Shown here: one piece after another, positions 10,610 through 21,189 of the stretch
Layout: every line of letters begins with the position of its first letter
Position numbering within the stretch: the stretch's first letter is position 1
NCBI GenBank assembly: GCA_027475525.1
Contig: JAMWFC010000107.1
Location: 1 to 64,000, forward strand
From: Macrolepiota albuminosa
Lineage: Eukaryota > Basidiomycota > Agaricomycetes > Agaricales > Agaricaceae
Reading direction: 5' to 3'
Length of the DNA stretch: 64,000 bases
Notes under the pieces: generated by a model
What the model saw: only the letters and a program-made list of their open reading frames with translations
What the model was told of the DNA's origin: nothing
Database searches by the model: none
Translations under genes and position numbers: made by a program

Positions 10610-11611
10610 TTAAGGGGGTTCAATGCTATCGGCACGTCTGCAGAGTGCAAGGGTGTGGAGCATCATAGGGTGTTTACAGATGTATCTGTTGAAGGAATTG
10701 GTAGCCCATTTTCCTGCAGCTTGAATTAGATGTGGGGGCACTCCCAATTCAGCGAGAAACGTAGCACCACCAGCTCGCAGGGATTGTCCAGCTATAGTGC
10801 TATCAAAAAAGGAGCGCAGGCAATTTATAAAAAACAATTGGGGGGGAGGCTGACCGTTTTTCATCAGCCAAAATTCTCTGCGCAGTGGAAAAAGGTGATG
10901 TCTGCTATTCCAATACTTGATGAAGCAGGTGTGGGGGTCTGGGCAGTGCCTCCGCTTTCGTACAAGTACACAGTTGCCTTCAAAAAAGGCATCAGCCTTG
11001 TGAGTTGGCAAGAAGAAGGAGAAATTGTTATTGGAAATCACAACTGATGAGGCTACGGTGATCTTTCTGTAGTCCCGAAGTTTAGAGTCATCAGGAATGG
11101 CCATCTCGCCAAGTCGCAGAAGTGCGAAAAATCCAGTTGTGAGCATTGTGGGAAAAAGCATGTCGTCATGTGACTGAAAAGTAGAGTGGGTGTTCAAGAC
11201 CAGTAGAATATCGTCCTGAGTCAATGCGCTTTTGCATTTGGTGGGAGCCAAGAATCTTTTCTTCGAGCCTGAGAGTGTCTTCTTGATCAAGGCAGAGTTT
11301 CTGGCACTGCAGGCTTCAGGGAAATAGATCTCAAGTTGGTTACAAATGCCAGAAAGATAGGAAGATATTGACTTGGGATTAATGTGGTGTGACATGTACA
11401 CAATGTACAAAGACAGAGTGTCTGCGGTGGGTGTGGTGCGAAGGTTGTGGATCTTGACAAAGTTTAAGTATGAATTTAGTGCTGAACCATAGCATTTAAA
11501 TGTCGAATCGTTTATAGAGTAACCAAGAGCAATGGAACATTCATGTATTAGACACTCCTTAGACCAAGCCACGAAGTGTGGTTGCCTTGGCCTTACAGTC
11601 GGAATTATCAT
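10610..11611 (-). CDS. Tyrosine recombinase of DIRS-like element 1
   Basis: An open frame of 333 codons, the longest uninterrupted frame in the element. The N-terminal half (residues about 25-110) matches the SAM-like core-binding domain, with a TFKCYGSALNSYLNF helix. The catalytic half shows the first Arg in FFALLRLGEM (about residue 165), the box II segment GQSLRAGGAT (about 275) and the C-terminal GKWATNSFNRYICKHP with the probable nucleophile Tyr (about 308). In most relatives box II reads H-x-x-R. Here the His position is Gln (GQSLR), which would weaken or abolish cleavage. The enzyme would integrate a circular cDNA without target duplication. The start at 11611 is the first ATG and precedes a plausible N-terminus (MIIPTVRPRQPHF). 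Confidence 0.85.
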   Translation of the reverse strand: MIIPTVRPRQPHFVAWSKECLIHECSIALGYSINDSTFKCYGSALNSYLNFVKIHNLRTTPTADTLSLYIVYMSHHINPKSISSYLSGICNQLEIYFPEACSARNSALIKKTLSGSKKRFLAPTKCKSALTQDDILLVLNTHSTFQSHDDMLFPTMLTTGFFALLRLGEMAIPDDSKLRDYRKITVASSVVISNNNFSFFLPTHKADAFFEGNCVLVRKRRHCPDPHTCFIKYWNSRHHLFPLRREFWLMKNGQPPPQLFFINCLRSFFDSTIAGQSLRAGGATFLAELGVPPHLIQAAGKWATNSFNRYICKHPMMLHTLALCRRADSIEPP

Positions 11612-11700
11612 TTTTGGCCCTCCCCCAGCAGCTCATGAGAGGGTAAAAAGTTGTTTATTTCGAGATTGGGATATAAATCGAGAGCGTCATTGAATTGACC

Positions 11701-12456
11701 TCAGGAGAGGAGGTCTGCACAGACGTTTTGGGCACCAGGGATGTGTAAGACTTTGAGCTTATGGTTTCCTGCCATAACCACGTCGACAGCGGCTTTCAGG
11801 AGGTCATTGTAAAGTGGCTGAGCATGTAGAGAGTTAAAAATGTCTATTGTGTTCGAATTATCGGAGTAGATGAGTATCTGTTTTGAAATGATTGCATCTT
11901 GAGTCGTATAGAGTAAGGCACTGGTAACAGTTAGGGCTTCAAGGAAGAAGATAAGATCTGGTGGTGCGTCACCATGGGTTGCACAGAAAAACACTTTATT
12001 AGTTGCAGGATACCAAAAGGCCATTCCAGAGGGGCAAGCATCACATTCTATAACGACATCCACTTGTTCCGGGTACCAGGCTCTAGAGTCTAAAATATAA
12101 ACACTTTCTGCTTGCTCAATGTGCTGTGCACCCCAGATTAGATCAGCTCTGATTTCTTTGTTGCACCAAATGCGTGCATCAGGATTGTCAGGAATAGTGG
12201 CAAGTTTCGCGTAGATGTTCAATAGGCAAGGGGCAAGTAAGGGGAAGATATTAAGCCCCCAGTTGACCCATTCTGCAAGTCTTTGCCATGCACGTTTGGT
12301 GTGATAAGTTGACCTTTTCTTGTAATAGATGGCAAAACGATACATTTCCCACACTAATTTATCCTTGGCATCAGATGGCAATGTCATTGTCATTGCATTT
12401 GGGTCGACGAGAATGCCAATAATCATGAGCAGAGATGTCCTCGGAGTAACCACCAA
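11701..12456 (-). CDS. RNase H domain (and RT tail) of DIRS-like element 1
   Basis: The frame opens with IIGILVDPNAMTMTL, the segment that follows the RT active site in this group, then a helical connection (YHTKRAWQRLAEWVNWGLN). The RNase H core follows: VVIECDACPSGMAFWYP holds the first catalytic Asp, an ALTVTSALLY helix comes next, ILIYSDNSNTID holds the next Asp, and the end is HIPGAQNVCADLLS. The core residues look preserved. It lies in a different frame from the upstream RT block, so the pol ORF is frameshifted near 12440-12460. The ATG at 12456 is only the first in frame, not a real translation start. Confidence 0.85.
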   Translation of the reverse strand: MVVTPRTSLLMIIGILVDPNAMTMTLPSDAKDKLVWEMYRFAIYYKKRSTYHTKRAWQRLAEWVNWGLNIFPLLAPCLLNIYAKLATIPDNPDARIWCNKEIRADLIWGAQHIEQAESVYILDSRAWYPEQVDVVIECDACPSGMAFWYPATNKVFFCATHGDAPPDLIFFLEALTVTSALLYTTQDAIISKQILIYSDNSNTIDIFNSLHAQPLYNDLLKAAVDVVMAGNHKLKVLHIPGAQNVCADLLS

Positions 12457-13430
12457 CTATAGGGTTCATAATACTTGAAGTTGTCGGGAGCATTGGCACC
12501 ATAGGTGTCATCATTGAAACATAGGAGATTGTCAACCTCGTACCAGTCCTCAGCGGACCAGGTCACTAGGCTGTTAAATGCACCCCAGCAGTTTAAAGAA
12601 GCTCATTTCCCAAAGCAGTTGCATCTGTCAACATATTGAGAGTCATCTACAGTCAAAATCTGCTTAATTTGCCATTGTGGGTGCATGGAAATGAGCCGGT
12701 ACACATTCATTACGTCCAATTTCCATAGTATGAGGTGCTGTGAAGATCTGTTGTGAAGCCGCAATAATAGATCACTGAGATGGTGCATGTTGTCCATAGG
12801 AAAACCACAAATATTGTTATATGCAATCATAGAGTTAAGTGAGTATGGACCTGCTGATTGACGCAGGTCTGCTGATTTTGGTTTTGGTACAGCATATATC
12901 GGAGAACTATACATTTTATCAAAAAGGTGTGTCCCAAAATCTGGGAAAAACCTTCCCAGAGCGACCTCTGTGTCCTTCTGAGAGCATATAAAATTAGCTT
13001 TATGTTCGTCTTCAGGTGCCGCTAAGGACATATCACATGTAAGCAGGTATGTAAACAGCTTTGTATCAGCATATGGCCAAAAACCCTCTTTAAGGCTCTT
13101 CAGCACAGAGGCAACAAATGGACGGTTGGGATGAGAGATCAAGAGGCATATGGCCAAAAACCCTCTTTAAGGCTCTTCAGCACAGAGGCAACAAATGGAC
13201 GGTTGGGATGAGAGATCAAGAGTGTTTTGAAAACGTCAATTCTAATAGGTGTAACAATTTTAAAAGTGTTTTGGAGACTCATGCATTATTCAGCTTGAGT
13301 TGTGGTGGAGAAGGCATAGGCTTTGCTGTCAGCAACCATTGGATAAGTGTTGATGGGAGTTTTACAGTGGGGTCATAGTAATTGTATCGGAGATATTTAG
13401 GAACATTTCCTTTCAAAACTTCAGTTTGTG
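12430..13430 (-). pseudogene. Reverse transcriptase of DIRS-like element 1, frameshifted
   Basis: Reading the minus strand: NVPKYLRYNYYDPTVKL near 13395; KIVTPIRIDVFKTLLISHP near 13240; REGFWPY-like KEGFWPYADTK near 13090; SPIYAVPKPKSADLR near 12890; LWKLDVMNVYRLISMHPQWQ near 12690 with the motif A Asp; then, after a frame change near 12605, WSAEDWYEVDNLLCFNDD at about 12560-12500. The active-site box reads F-N-D-D where relatives have F/Y-V-D-D; both Asp are kept. The 77-bp duplication at 13069-13222 splits the frame. Without it the text runs from RIDVFKTLLISHPNRPF into the body of the enzyme. Confidence 0.85.
13069..13222. repeat. 77-bp exact tandem duplication no. 7, inside the RT
   Basis: 13069-13145 is repeated exactly at 13146-13222. 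Removing one copy restores the RT reading frame across FKTLLISHPNRPF and FWPYADTKLFTY. Confidence 0.97.
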
Positions 13431-14794
13431 AGTTTCTGAGAGCAGTTCGTTTTTGGGTGGTTCCCTCCACATTGCCTGCAGACATGTTGCCAGAAACATG
13501 AGTTGCCGTCAAAGAGACATCCCGCTGGTATGTTCCAGCACCTGCATACAGCTCGGTTTGAGCCTCTGATGTTGGAGCTAGATTGAGTGATAAGTGCCTT
13601 ATTCCCACTCTTTCTGATTGATACTCCACAATAGTTGATTCCGCTTGCATTGAGGATGGCGTCTTGCAAGTTGTTGAAAGCACCTCTGTTGGTGAGCAGC
13701 ATCTTTGTTCCTGCTCCAACTCGTGCTCAGACAGCTTTTTTGTATTCAATAATGCAGGAGTGCAAAGTTGTCAGCTTTGTGGAGAAAAGTCCAACGATAT
13801 ATTTGTAATGTGCTGCCCATTCCGTTTTTTGGCATGGCCATGCAAAACTAAGGGCCTCTCCATACAAATTGACGGTGACTGTCCATTGTCCATGGTCTTT
13901 GACCTTTTGGATGGGTTTGCTGTGACCAAAAATGATCTCCTTGTCCCCAATTTTTCCTCTGTTTTCTTTGGGTGCTCTGATGTGGTGAATGGCGCTGTAG
14001 ATGGTGTCAAAGTCGGCGAGTTCTCTCTTGATGAGCTTATCCCATTCAGGTCCAGGAAAGTTGCAGGGGGCTGTTTTTGATACTGAGATATGCTTCCTAA
14101 CATCGGTGGGATTCTGGAAGTAGAGCTGCAAAAGTTTTTGATTTTCAAGGCACCTGGGGTCTTCAACCTCTTGAGCAAGCTTTTCTTCTGCGTACCAAGG
14201 AAGCTCTCTTTCTTCAATTTTGTGCCCCTTTGCTTTCAACTGATCCTCATCAGATTGATTCCTGTGTGACGTTGAGGCAGGTAAGCTTTCTCAGAAAGAA
14301 CTTTGAGGTTTATAGGTTGGTTGCTCTCTATGTGTGACTTGGTATATGGGGAGCGTATCAGGTTGGTCTCTCTTATTAACATCTTCTGTGTTATTTCCTT
14401 GTTTGAACTCATATCTATGCGATCCAGAAGGTTGCTCATCAATAGATCGTCGTCTCTCGATGTTCTCCCTGTGTTTTGCGCACTCTTCTCACTCTTTTTC
14501 CTTTTCTTCAACGGCCTCAAGCAAGGTAAGGTAACTCAAGATTGCATCGCGTCTGTGTTTCTCGTCAGCTTCAGATTGATTGATGATTTTGAAGATTTGA
14601 GTGATAGCAGCCCCTTTGTATTTTCATCCACATTGGAAGTCGTTGACGACAGACTCAAGTTGCTGAACAAATTGTTGTTCCCACTGGGTTTTAGAGATGT
14701 CGCATGATGGAGTGTCCCTATTCATTCTGCCAGTCTCGGTCTGACTCCCAGTCGACTCAGGAGGCTGTTCCTTTTGCTTTCCATGAGAACTCAT
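13421..14794 (-). pseudogene. Gag of DIRS-like element 1 with CCCH finger and knuckle
   Basis: Starts at the ATG at 14794 (MSSHGKQKEQPPESTG). It runs through a frame broken by a stop after VVNDFQCG and others near 14490 and 14300, then 14239-13727 reads as one open block (KIEERELPWYAEEKLAQEVE, then HISVSKTAPCNFPGPEW). The C-terminus at about 13560-13430 carries CWNIPAGC..C-x3-H, fitting a CCCH zinc finger, directly followed by CRQCGGNHPKTNC, a knuckle-like CxxC..H..C. These zinc modules are typical of the nucleocapsid part of DIRS-like Gag in basidiomycetes, which binds the element RNA. The Gag family is inferred from position and zinc motifs. Confidence 0.7.
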
Positions 14795-14799
14795 AAATG

Positions 14800-15530
14800 T
14801 TTCACTTTGAGAGATGGGAAAGTGATTTGCGTAGCAAGGATATAATAGCGCAAAACTGTAAATATGTATTCTTGCTATTTAAAGATCGCTCAGTAAGATG
14901 GTTCTCTGTTTGCTTATGGTCAAAATGGCCCACCTAAAGAGGGAACACTGAGATGGTTGTCTCCACTGGACTCAAGTCTCAGGTTGCTCTCTAGTGGGAG
15001 GATCACGTGTTTCGCATGACTTGTTGCTCTCATTGGCCTCGTGAAATTGGGGATTTAACCTGATTAATGCAGACAAATAAATCTACAAATAATTTCTAAA
15101 ATAAATAAACATGAATAATTTTTACAATGTGAGTGCCAACTAAGTAAACTAATTTAAAAAAAACTGTATAAAAGTCATCATTTAAATAAAGATATCTGAC
15201 TTGATTATATAGCTTTTTTGCCTGTCAGTAAGTTAAATCCAAACTTGCTGGGCAATGAATCACAAATTTAAGGAGATAACTATGCAAAATCTAATAGTAG
15301 TGGATGTTTGCATAGTTATATAAATAGTATCAGAGTAAATATGCATGTATTAAATACTAATAGAGAGCTGATAATTGGTAGAATGCTATATTGCATGAAA
15401 ATATAGCATATATGCATACTAAATGTCAGTTTTCAAAGAGGCAGTTGGTAGTTTTGAAGAATATGTCAAGACTTATGCTATATGCTTGAACTTAAGAAAT
15501 CAGAAGTTTCTGTAAAGGAAATATAATGAT
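14800..15530. other. AT-rich stretch without a gene
   Basis: Upstream flank of the DIRS-like gag, possibly its leader or terminal repeat up to about 15060, followed by AT-rich sequence. A gtgagtgcc half-site occurs at 15129. The word gatgtttgcatagttata at about 15304 recurs within the 39.7-kb repeat, and the words attaaatactaatag and agctgataattggtagaat (15350-15385) recur at 39.74-39.85 kb. Confidence 0.45.
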
Positions 15531-16485
15531 TGACTGATTAATTAAAGCAGATTCTGACTTTGAGCAAAGGGGACAACCTGGAACATAATGATCGACTAAT
15601 CGAAAAAAATGCTTAAAATCAAATGCAGAATATCACAGAATCAAGAGATTGTACTATTAAAGTAGAAGTTGTCAGTTATAGCCAAGATATATTGGAATAT
15701 ATTTTGCCCTGAGATCTAAGAGATTAGAGTAGAATTTGGATCTAGACACAGGATATGATATGGAACATAATAATTGACTAATCAAAAAATGCTCAAATTT
15801 AAATGTAGAATATCACAAATCCAGAGGCTTATACTACCAATGTTAGAGTTGTCAGTCCTAGCCAAGGTATTTAGAAAGATATTTCATAGTAAGACCTGAG
15901 GAATTAGAGTAGAATCTGAATCTAGACAGAGAGGACAACTTAGAACATAATGATTAATCAATCAGGAAAGGCTCAAAATAAAATGTAGAATATCACAAGA
16001 TCAAGGGCTCATACCACCAATGTTAGAGTTGTCAGTCTTAGCCAAGATAGTTTGAAAGATATTTTATACTGAAACCTAAAGGATTAGAGTAGAATCTGGA
16101 TGTAGACAGAGGGTACAATATGGAACATAATAATTGACTGATTAGGAAAGACTCAAAATCAAATGTAGAATATCACAAGATCAAGAGCTCATACCACCAA
16201 TATAAAAGTTGTCAGTCTTAACTGAGGTATTTCAAAATATATTTCATACTGAGACCTTAAAAATAAGAGTAGAATCTGAATCTAGACAGAGGAGACAATT
16301 TAGAATATAATGATAGACTGATCAGAAAAGGCTCAAAATCAAATGTGAAATATCACAAGATCAAGGGCTCATACCATTAATATAAAAGTTGTCAGTCCTA
16401 TCTAAGATATTTTGAAATATATTTCACACTGAGACCTAAGAGATTAAAGGAGAATCTGACTCTATACAGAGGAGACAATTCCAAT
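15530..16485. repeat. Tandem array of about 180-bp units (5-6 copies, diverged)
   Basis: The word gaacataatg/gaatataatg recurs at 15581, 15763, 15943, 16123 and 16303, and ggagacaatt at 16291 and 16471. This gives periods of 182, 180, 180, 180 and 180 bp. Each unit also carries aatatcacaagatcaag, agttgtcagt and agagtagaatct in fixed order. Units differ by many transitions. There is no open frame and no visible similarity to the 307/341/353-bp arrays further right. Confidence 0.85.
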
Positions 16486-16489
16486 GCCA

Positions 16490-18370
16490 AAACCTATGTG
16501 ACTTTTATGTGACTCCTCACATACTAGGTGACCTCAATAAAATAGCAGACTGCTTGTTTTTCTACTTTGAGAATGATGTAGTCAGGGAGGTGCATGAGCC
16601 TCATGAGTATATACAGACCAGACTGCCATATTGATGCAGATGAAGAGGACTAATTTCTCCACCAGTATCAGGAGATCAAAGAGCATGTCCTGAAAGTATG
16701 TGTAATATATGACAATGAACAGAGACAAAGTACTTGCCTGAAGAAGCAATGTGAAGAGCAAGACATAGCAGCCAAGCTGCTAAGGGAAAATGAGGCTAGG
16801 AAACCAGCCTTGCCTGGAGAGCCTGAGTGCCTCAATCTGCTCTTTACCCTTGGCTGAAATGCTAGAAGGCAAATTGCCTTTGTTTCAGCCACCTAGCCTG
16901 GAAAAGGATGACTTCTGCAAGAATGTGGTGCAAGAGTATGGACATAACACCCTATTTGTCAAGGTGCTTAGTAACTCCAACAATCATCTGCAGTTTAGGC
17001 AAGGGTCTGATGATATAATAACAATGGACAACTATCAAGAAGTAGAAGTCACTTGCATTCTCTAGGTGCAGACCATTGTGATATGCATACTGGATCAGGC
17101 ACATGCTCTGATAGGGCACTTTAGTGCTGCACAAGTGATGGGATATATTTGAAGGTAGTATTGGTGGCCATGAATAGCCCAGAAGATTACTAAGTTCTGT
17201 GCATCATATGTAGCATGTCAAAGGGCAAAACTGCCCCCTGGGCTTTCTGCTGGAAAGTTGCACTAGCTTTTAGTGCTGGTGAAACTGTGAAACTCGATTA
17301 GGATAAATTTTATAGGTCCCTTTCCTAAGTCAAAAAGATTCAACTACTTCTGGATGATAATATGCCACATAACAAGCATGGTACACCTTATATTAGTGTG
17401 AACAACACTGATGGCTAAAAAGCTGTTGTGAATCTACTTTAGAGAGATTGTTAGGCTGCATGGGCTGCCTAGTACTATTGTAAGCAATCATGACTTAAAA
17501 TTCATGTCACAATAGTAGAGGAAACTTCACAAGCTATTAGGAGCCAGACTCCTGATGTCAACTTCATTTTATCTGCAGACAGATGATTAGACTAAGCAGG
17601 CAAACCATAGTATAGGCCAAATTCTATGGGTGGTCATTTACTCTGATTAATAGGACTGAGTGGACTGATGTCCACTAACTGAGTTTGCAATTAACATAAG
17701 CATCTCTAAGGCCATAGAGTATGCACTTTTCAAGCTCAATGGGAGGGTACATGCTCTCCATGCTGCATGAAATTTGTGCAGACGTAGCCGCCTATTGAAA
17801 GGTAGTTGAGTTTGCCAAAAAGGCCCTGGAAAATATATGCTATCATCAAAATGCAAGTCTTTCAGGCAAAAAAAGCCAATCATCATAGGCAAGTATCCTA
17901 TATTAGGAGCATTGATTTATTTGTCAACGCCTAACCTAAGGCTGCTCAAGAAATAGTCAAGTAAACTTTGCCTGAAATGGATAGGCCCATACTGTATACT
18001 AGATGCAAAACCAAGTATCTTCAATTATGTGCTGGAGTTGCTACAGACATTGCAGGCATGACATATTGTTCTAAAGTTCCATGTGTTGCTGCTGCAACTG
18101 TATAACACATTTGACAACATGTTGTTCTCTAACAGGGTGACTCTAGGCCCCTATGACTTTTGAGGCATAGAACAATAACAAATAGTTCTTTGAATGCATA
18201 ATTGGGCACTGGTGGACTGAGCAAAATACACTTTAATTTGAGGTATGATAGTCTTTCAGAGACACAACATGGAAGCCATATTTCCATTGCTCTAAGTTAG
18301 CAGCACTTGACCGCTATTTGAAGTTGAGGGGTGTTAAATGCCCACATCAGTTAGGTAAGTGTGCCAGTGC
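16490..18370 (+). pseudogene. 3' part of a Ty3/Gypsy pol: RNase H tail, integrase and chromodomain
   Basis: On the plus strand: NKIADCL with FYFENDVV near 16540 (end of RNase H, normally N-x-ADxLSR); the integrase zinc module with QAHALIGHF near 17095 and a CASYVACQRAK segment near 17200; the DDE core start RINFIGPFPKSK near 17310, where the catalytic Asp is Asn; HGLPSTIVSNHDLKF near 17460, where the second Asp position is Asn/His; TSFYLQTDD near 17560; FAINISISKAIEYA near 17690; a long tail with KLCLKWIGPYCILDAKPS near 17965; and a chromodomain-like end (CIIGHWWTEQ..FRDTTWKPYFHC..LAALDRYL) at 18190-18340. Many stops are TGA/TAG at likely Trp or Gln positions. Only the 3' third of the element is present; no LTR follows. 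Confidence 0.8.
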
Positions 18371-18479
18371 CTAATTTGATTGGCAATGCTAATCACAGCT
18401 TGGCTAAGTTGATCAGCAACTGTGGCTGAGACATGTCTTAAAATTTGCAATTTCTTTTTTCTCTTTCTGTTCTAAATCA

Positions 18480-20215
18480 TGGACATTTCACTCATGGACT
18501 AGGACAATCAACAGCAGCAGCCTATTGAGTTTTTGCCATTGGGCATATTGTTGGCTAAAGAGGAGGCATATAGCTCCTCCACTTAGTGGGGACAATTGCA
18601 ACAGGCTGTGAGTTTTCCACAGCAGCAGCAACAACTAATAGCAGGCTACCTATTGCAGCAGCTGGTAATCAGTAACTATCAGCCACAACAACTCATGCAG
18701 GGCAACTTTATGCCTCAAAACGTACCTATAGGCAGTTTTCTGCCTTATTAGACAGTAGCAGGCACTTATGTGCCATATCATGCTGAGGGCCAATCCTAGC
18801 AAATTTTATACAAGGAGCTATTTAGCTTTCACGTGATGTCAGAATAGAAGAAACCTCCAGTAATTGCAAAAGAAACAATGGGACTGCTATCCCTGCCTCT
18901 GTTTATGATTTTGGTACATTACTTTAGTATGGCTGGTGTGCTAGTAATAATGCCATTTTTTCAGCTTGGATAAGAGCTTTGAGTGTAATGCCCCAATACA
19001 GTGCTTTGTATAAGATGTCTATCAAGGAAGGAAAATCAACCTTCCAGCTAGCCACAATGCTATCTGACAGTCTAAAAAGATGCACATCATCTATCATGCT
19101 GATAATGATAGCTGGTGAGAGCACAAAAGGTCTCAAATAGAAACAAATAGCAAGTTTTTGGCTAAAGCACCAATAGAGAGCCTGGCAAGGCTTTTTTTAT
19201 TACAGCAGCTAGATATGCCGCACCAACCTGAGCCTAGCTCAGGAAAAAAGTCATGTCCTTGACACAATAAAAAAAAACATGGGCTGTCAAGCCTACTCAC
19301 AACCAGGACTTTGTCCTGGCTTCTCTCCTCCAATGCTTGGGAGACAACAAGTACAATGTACCTGCAGACTTGTTATTTCTTCACAATGCCGAGGCCATTG
19401 TCCTCATCAGCTGAATGATAGACAATATGGATCACATGTATACTCAGCATAAGACTAATCTTCTTTTCATCTCAGCTGCTTGCAAGCAGTAGACTACACT
19501 CCTGAGTCAGGATACCAACTCTAGCAAGAGGGCATGTCAGCAAGGAGTGAAAAACACATCCTTTTGTTTGACTGTATTGAGTGTCTTTGCCCCTGGCTAA
19601 AAAGCCATCCAAGGACAGAACATCCTTCTTTACAATGATGTTCCTGTTCCAGCCACTTTTCAGCTGATTCAGTGCCTAGCCAGTGGTGCATTGAAGGTTG
19701 CATCCTCATGACTTCTATATGTGGTATCTATCATGCACTCTGGAAAGCAGAGCTTCCAGGATGTCAGTGCATGCCCCACTAAGACTAAGGCCTCTCAACC
19801 TCAAAAAAATTGTCAGAGAAAGCAACTAGAAGAGCATGTCTATATCAATGTGCACTTCTCCAAGAATGCTTTGAAATGGGCCCCAGAGGCTAACATTTCC
19901 TTCTTATCCACCATCTTGGTGGAGGGCCCCCCAGCCTAATACCCTCATTTTTTTGTGGGCAATGGATCTATGGTCAGAGAGTTTTGTCCTGAAGAGACTG
20001 CCATCACTGCCCTCCAATGACAATTGTTATAAGAAGTCTAAAGAGGCTTGCACGGAATTTTCAGTGCTGCATAAAACTGCAGCACAACATATGGCATGCA
20101 AAAGCCATGACAGTAATTAATGGGCCAAAATAGACTACTGTGCTAAAGAGAGCACCAAGCAAAAAGCTGCTCTCCTCAAAAAAGAAACTGAGTGCATCCT
20201 TGATGCACTTAGCAT
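18480..20215 (+). pseudogene. Unidentified Gln-rich ORF remnant, probably transposon-derived
   Basis: The plus strand keeps a coding feel with scattered stops. It has MDISLMD, then Gln-rich runs (WGQLQQAVSFPQQQQQ), NYQPQQLMQGNFMPQN and VAGTYVPYHAEG. After 18900 comes ALYKMSIKEGKSTFQLATML with SDSLKRCTSSIM, then DNMDHMYTQHKTNLLFIS near 19420 in another frame, and KWAPEANISFLSTILVEGPP near 19880. It ends near 20215, where the minus-strand integrase begins. It could be a Gag or other structural ORF of the preceding plus-strand element's family, but I do not recognise it and see no zinc motif. Confidence 0.4.
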
Positions 20216-20840
20216 TGTAATCTTGCTCAGTCTGGCCATTAGACTGAAGGTGATAGGCTGTGGAAGTGTGGAGTTTGACATGGAGGAGGCAATACTTTCT
20301 CTAGTAAACTCTGCTACAAACTGAGGTCCATAGGCTGTGGAAGTGTGGAGTTTGACATGGAGGAGGCAATACTTTCTCTAGTAAACTCTGCTACAAACTG
20401 AGGTCCACAGTCAGAGACATAAGCATCTGACAACCAATTGAGTTTCCAGACATGCTTCCAGTACAGATTAGCAGCACCCATAGCTGAGCAAGTAGTGTGT
20501 GTTGGAATAAAATGAACACACTTGTCACAAAGATCCACTACCACCATGATTGCATCATATCTATAAGAGTCTGGTAACTCAACAATGAAGTCTATTGAGG
20601 CCACACTCCAACGCTCAGCTGGAATAGGCAATGGTGGAAGCTGTCTCATAGGAGGCTGACAACAAGGCTTAGTCCAAAGGCAAAGGTCACAGGTGGAGGT
20701 GTAATAGGTGTAAAAGCCAATATACTGCGACATTTGAGGCCACCAGTAATTCTGCAAGACCAGCTCCAGTATCTTCCATCTGCCAGTATATCCTGCAACT
20801 CAAGAGTCATGATGCTACTCCACAATCCACCTCCAGAGGT
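20215..20840 (-). pseudogene. Integrase of the Gypsy element, truncated
   Basis: The zinc-binding part is seen at about 20800-20660: the second His is Tyr (VAGYTGRWK), while the Cys pair CDLC is kept. The catalytic core follows: VASIDFIVELPDS near 20600 (first Asp), AYVSDCGPQFVAEF near 20420 (second Asp), then VKLHTSTAYHLQSNGQTEQ near 20250 (Glu). The frame across 20407-20253 is broken by the 77-bp duplication. With one copy removed the text from CGPQFVAEF reaches the YHLQSNGQTEQ motif with only small frame changes. Similarity ends just after this motif, at the element's truncation point. Confidence 0.8.
20253..20407. repeat. 77-bp exact tandem duplication no. 8, inside the integrase
   Basis: Bases 20253-20330 equal the bases 77 later. 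It duplicates the segment between the second and third catalytic motifs. Confidence 0.97.
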
Positions 20841-21189
20841 CTGGCAGATTGGGAATATAAATGCGTCCCCAGAAGGTGAGAAGACCATTCTCCAAAGACT
20901 ATTCATTAGTGTGGACAGACTTCACTCCAGTTTTTTCTTGAGCATGCAAGGCCATGGCAGCCTTGGCTACCAGATCTTCTTGAGCACCCTCCCAGTTACC
21001 TTGTCAGATGTCTTGAAGGATGCTCACTTCTTCTCCCTGGCCAACCACACCTTCTAGAGCATGGATAGCAAATAGTTCTGGCTTTAGGAGTACAATATTC
21101 TCATTGTTGCTAGCTTCTGAACCATGATCTGCTCATCTAGAAAGAGCGTCTGGCTTGTTCATGCTCCATTCAGGTTTGTGATGCAGAAA

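Larger units (their letters stand above)
10600..14800 (-). mobile_element. DIRS-like (tyrosine-recombinase) retrotransposon, element 1
   Basis: The order on the minus strand is gag (about 14794-13421), reverse transcriptase (about 13430-12430), RNase H (12456-11701) and tyrosine recombinase (11611-10610). This is the DIRS-order layout, in which a tyrosine recombinase replaces the DDE integrase. There is no protease or integrase of Gypsy type. Each part has stops or frameshifts, so the copy is inactive. Terminal and internal complementary repeats typical of DIRS elements were not identified by eye. The left and right limits are set from the coding modules only. Confidence 0.85.
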
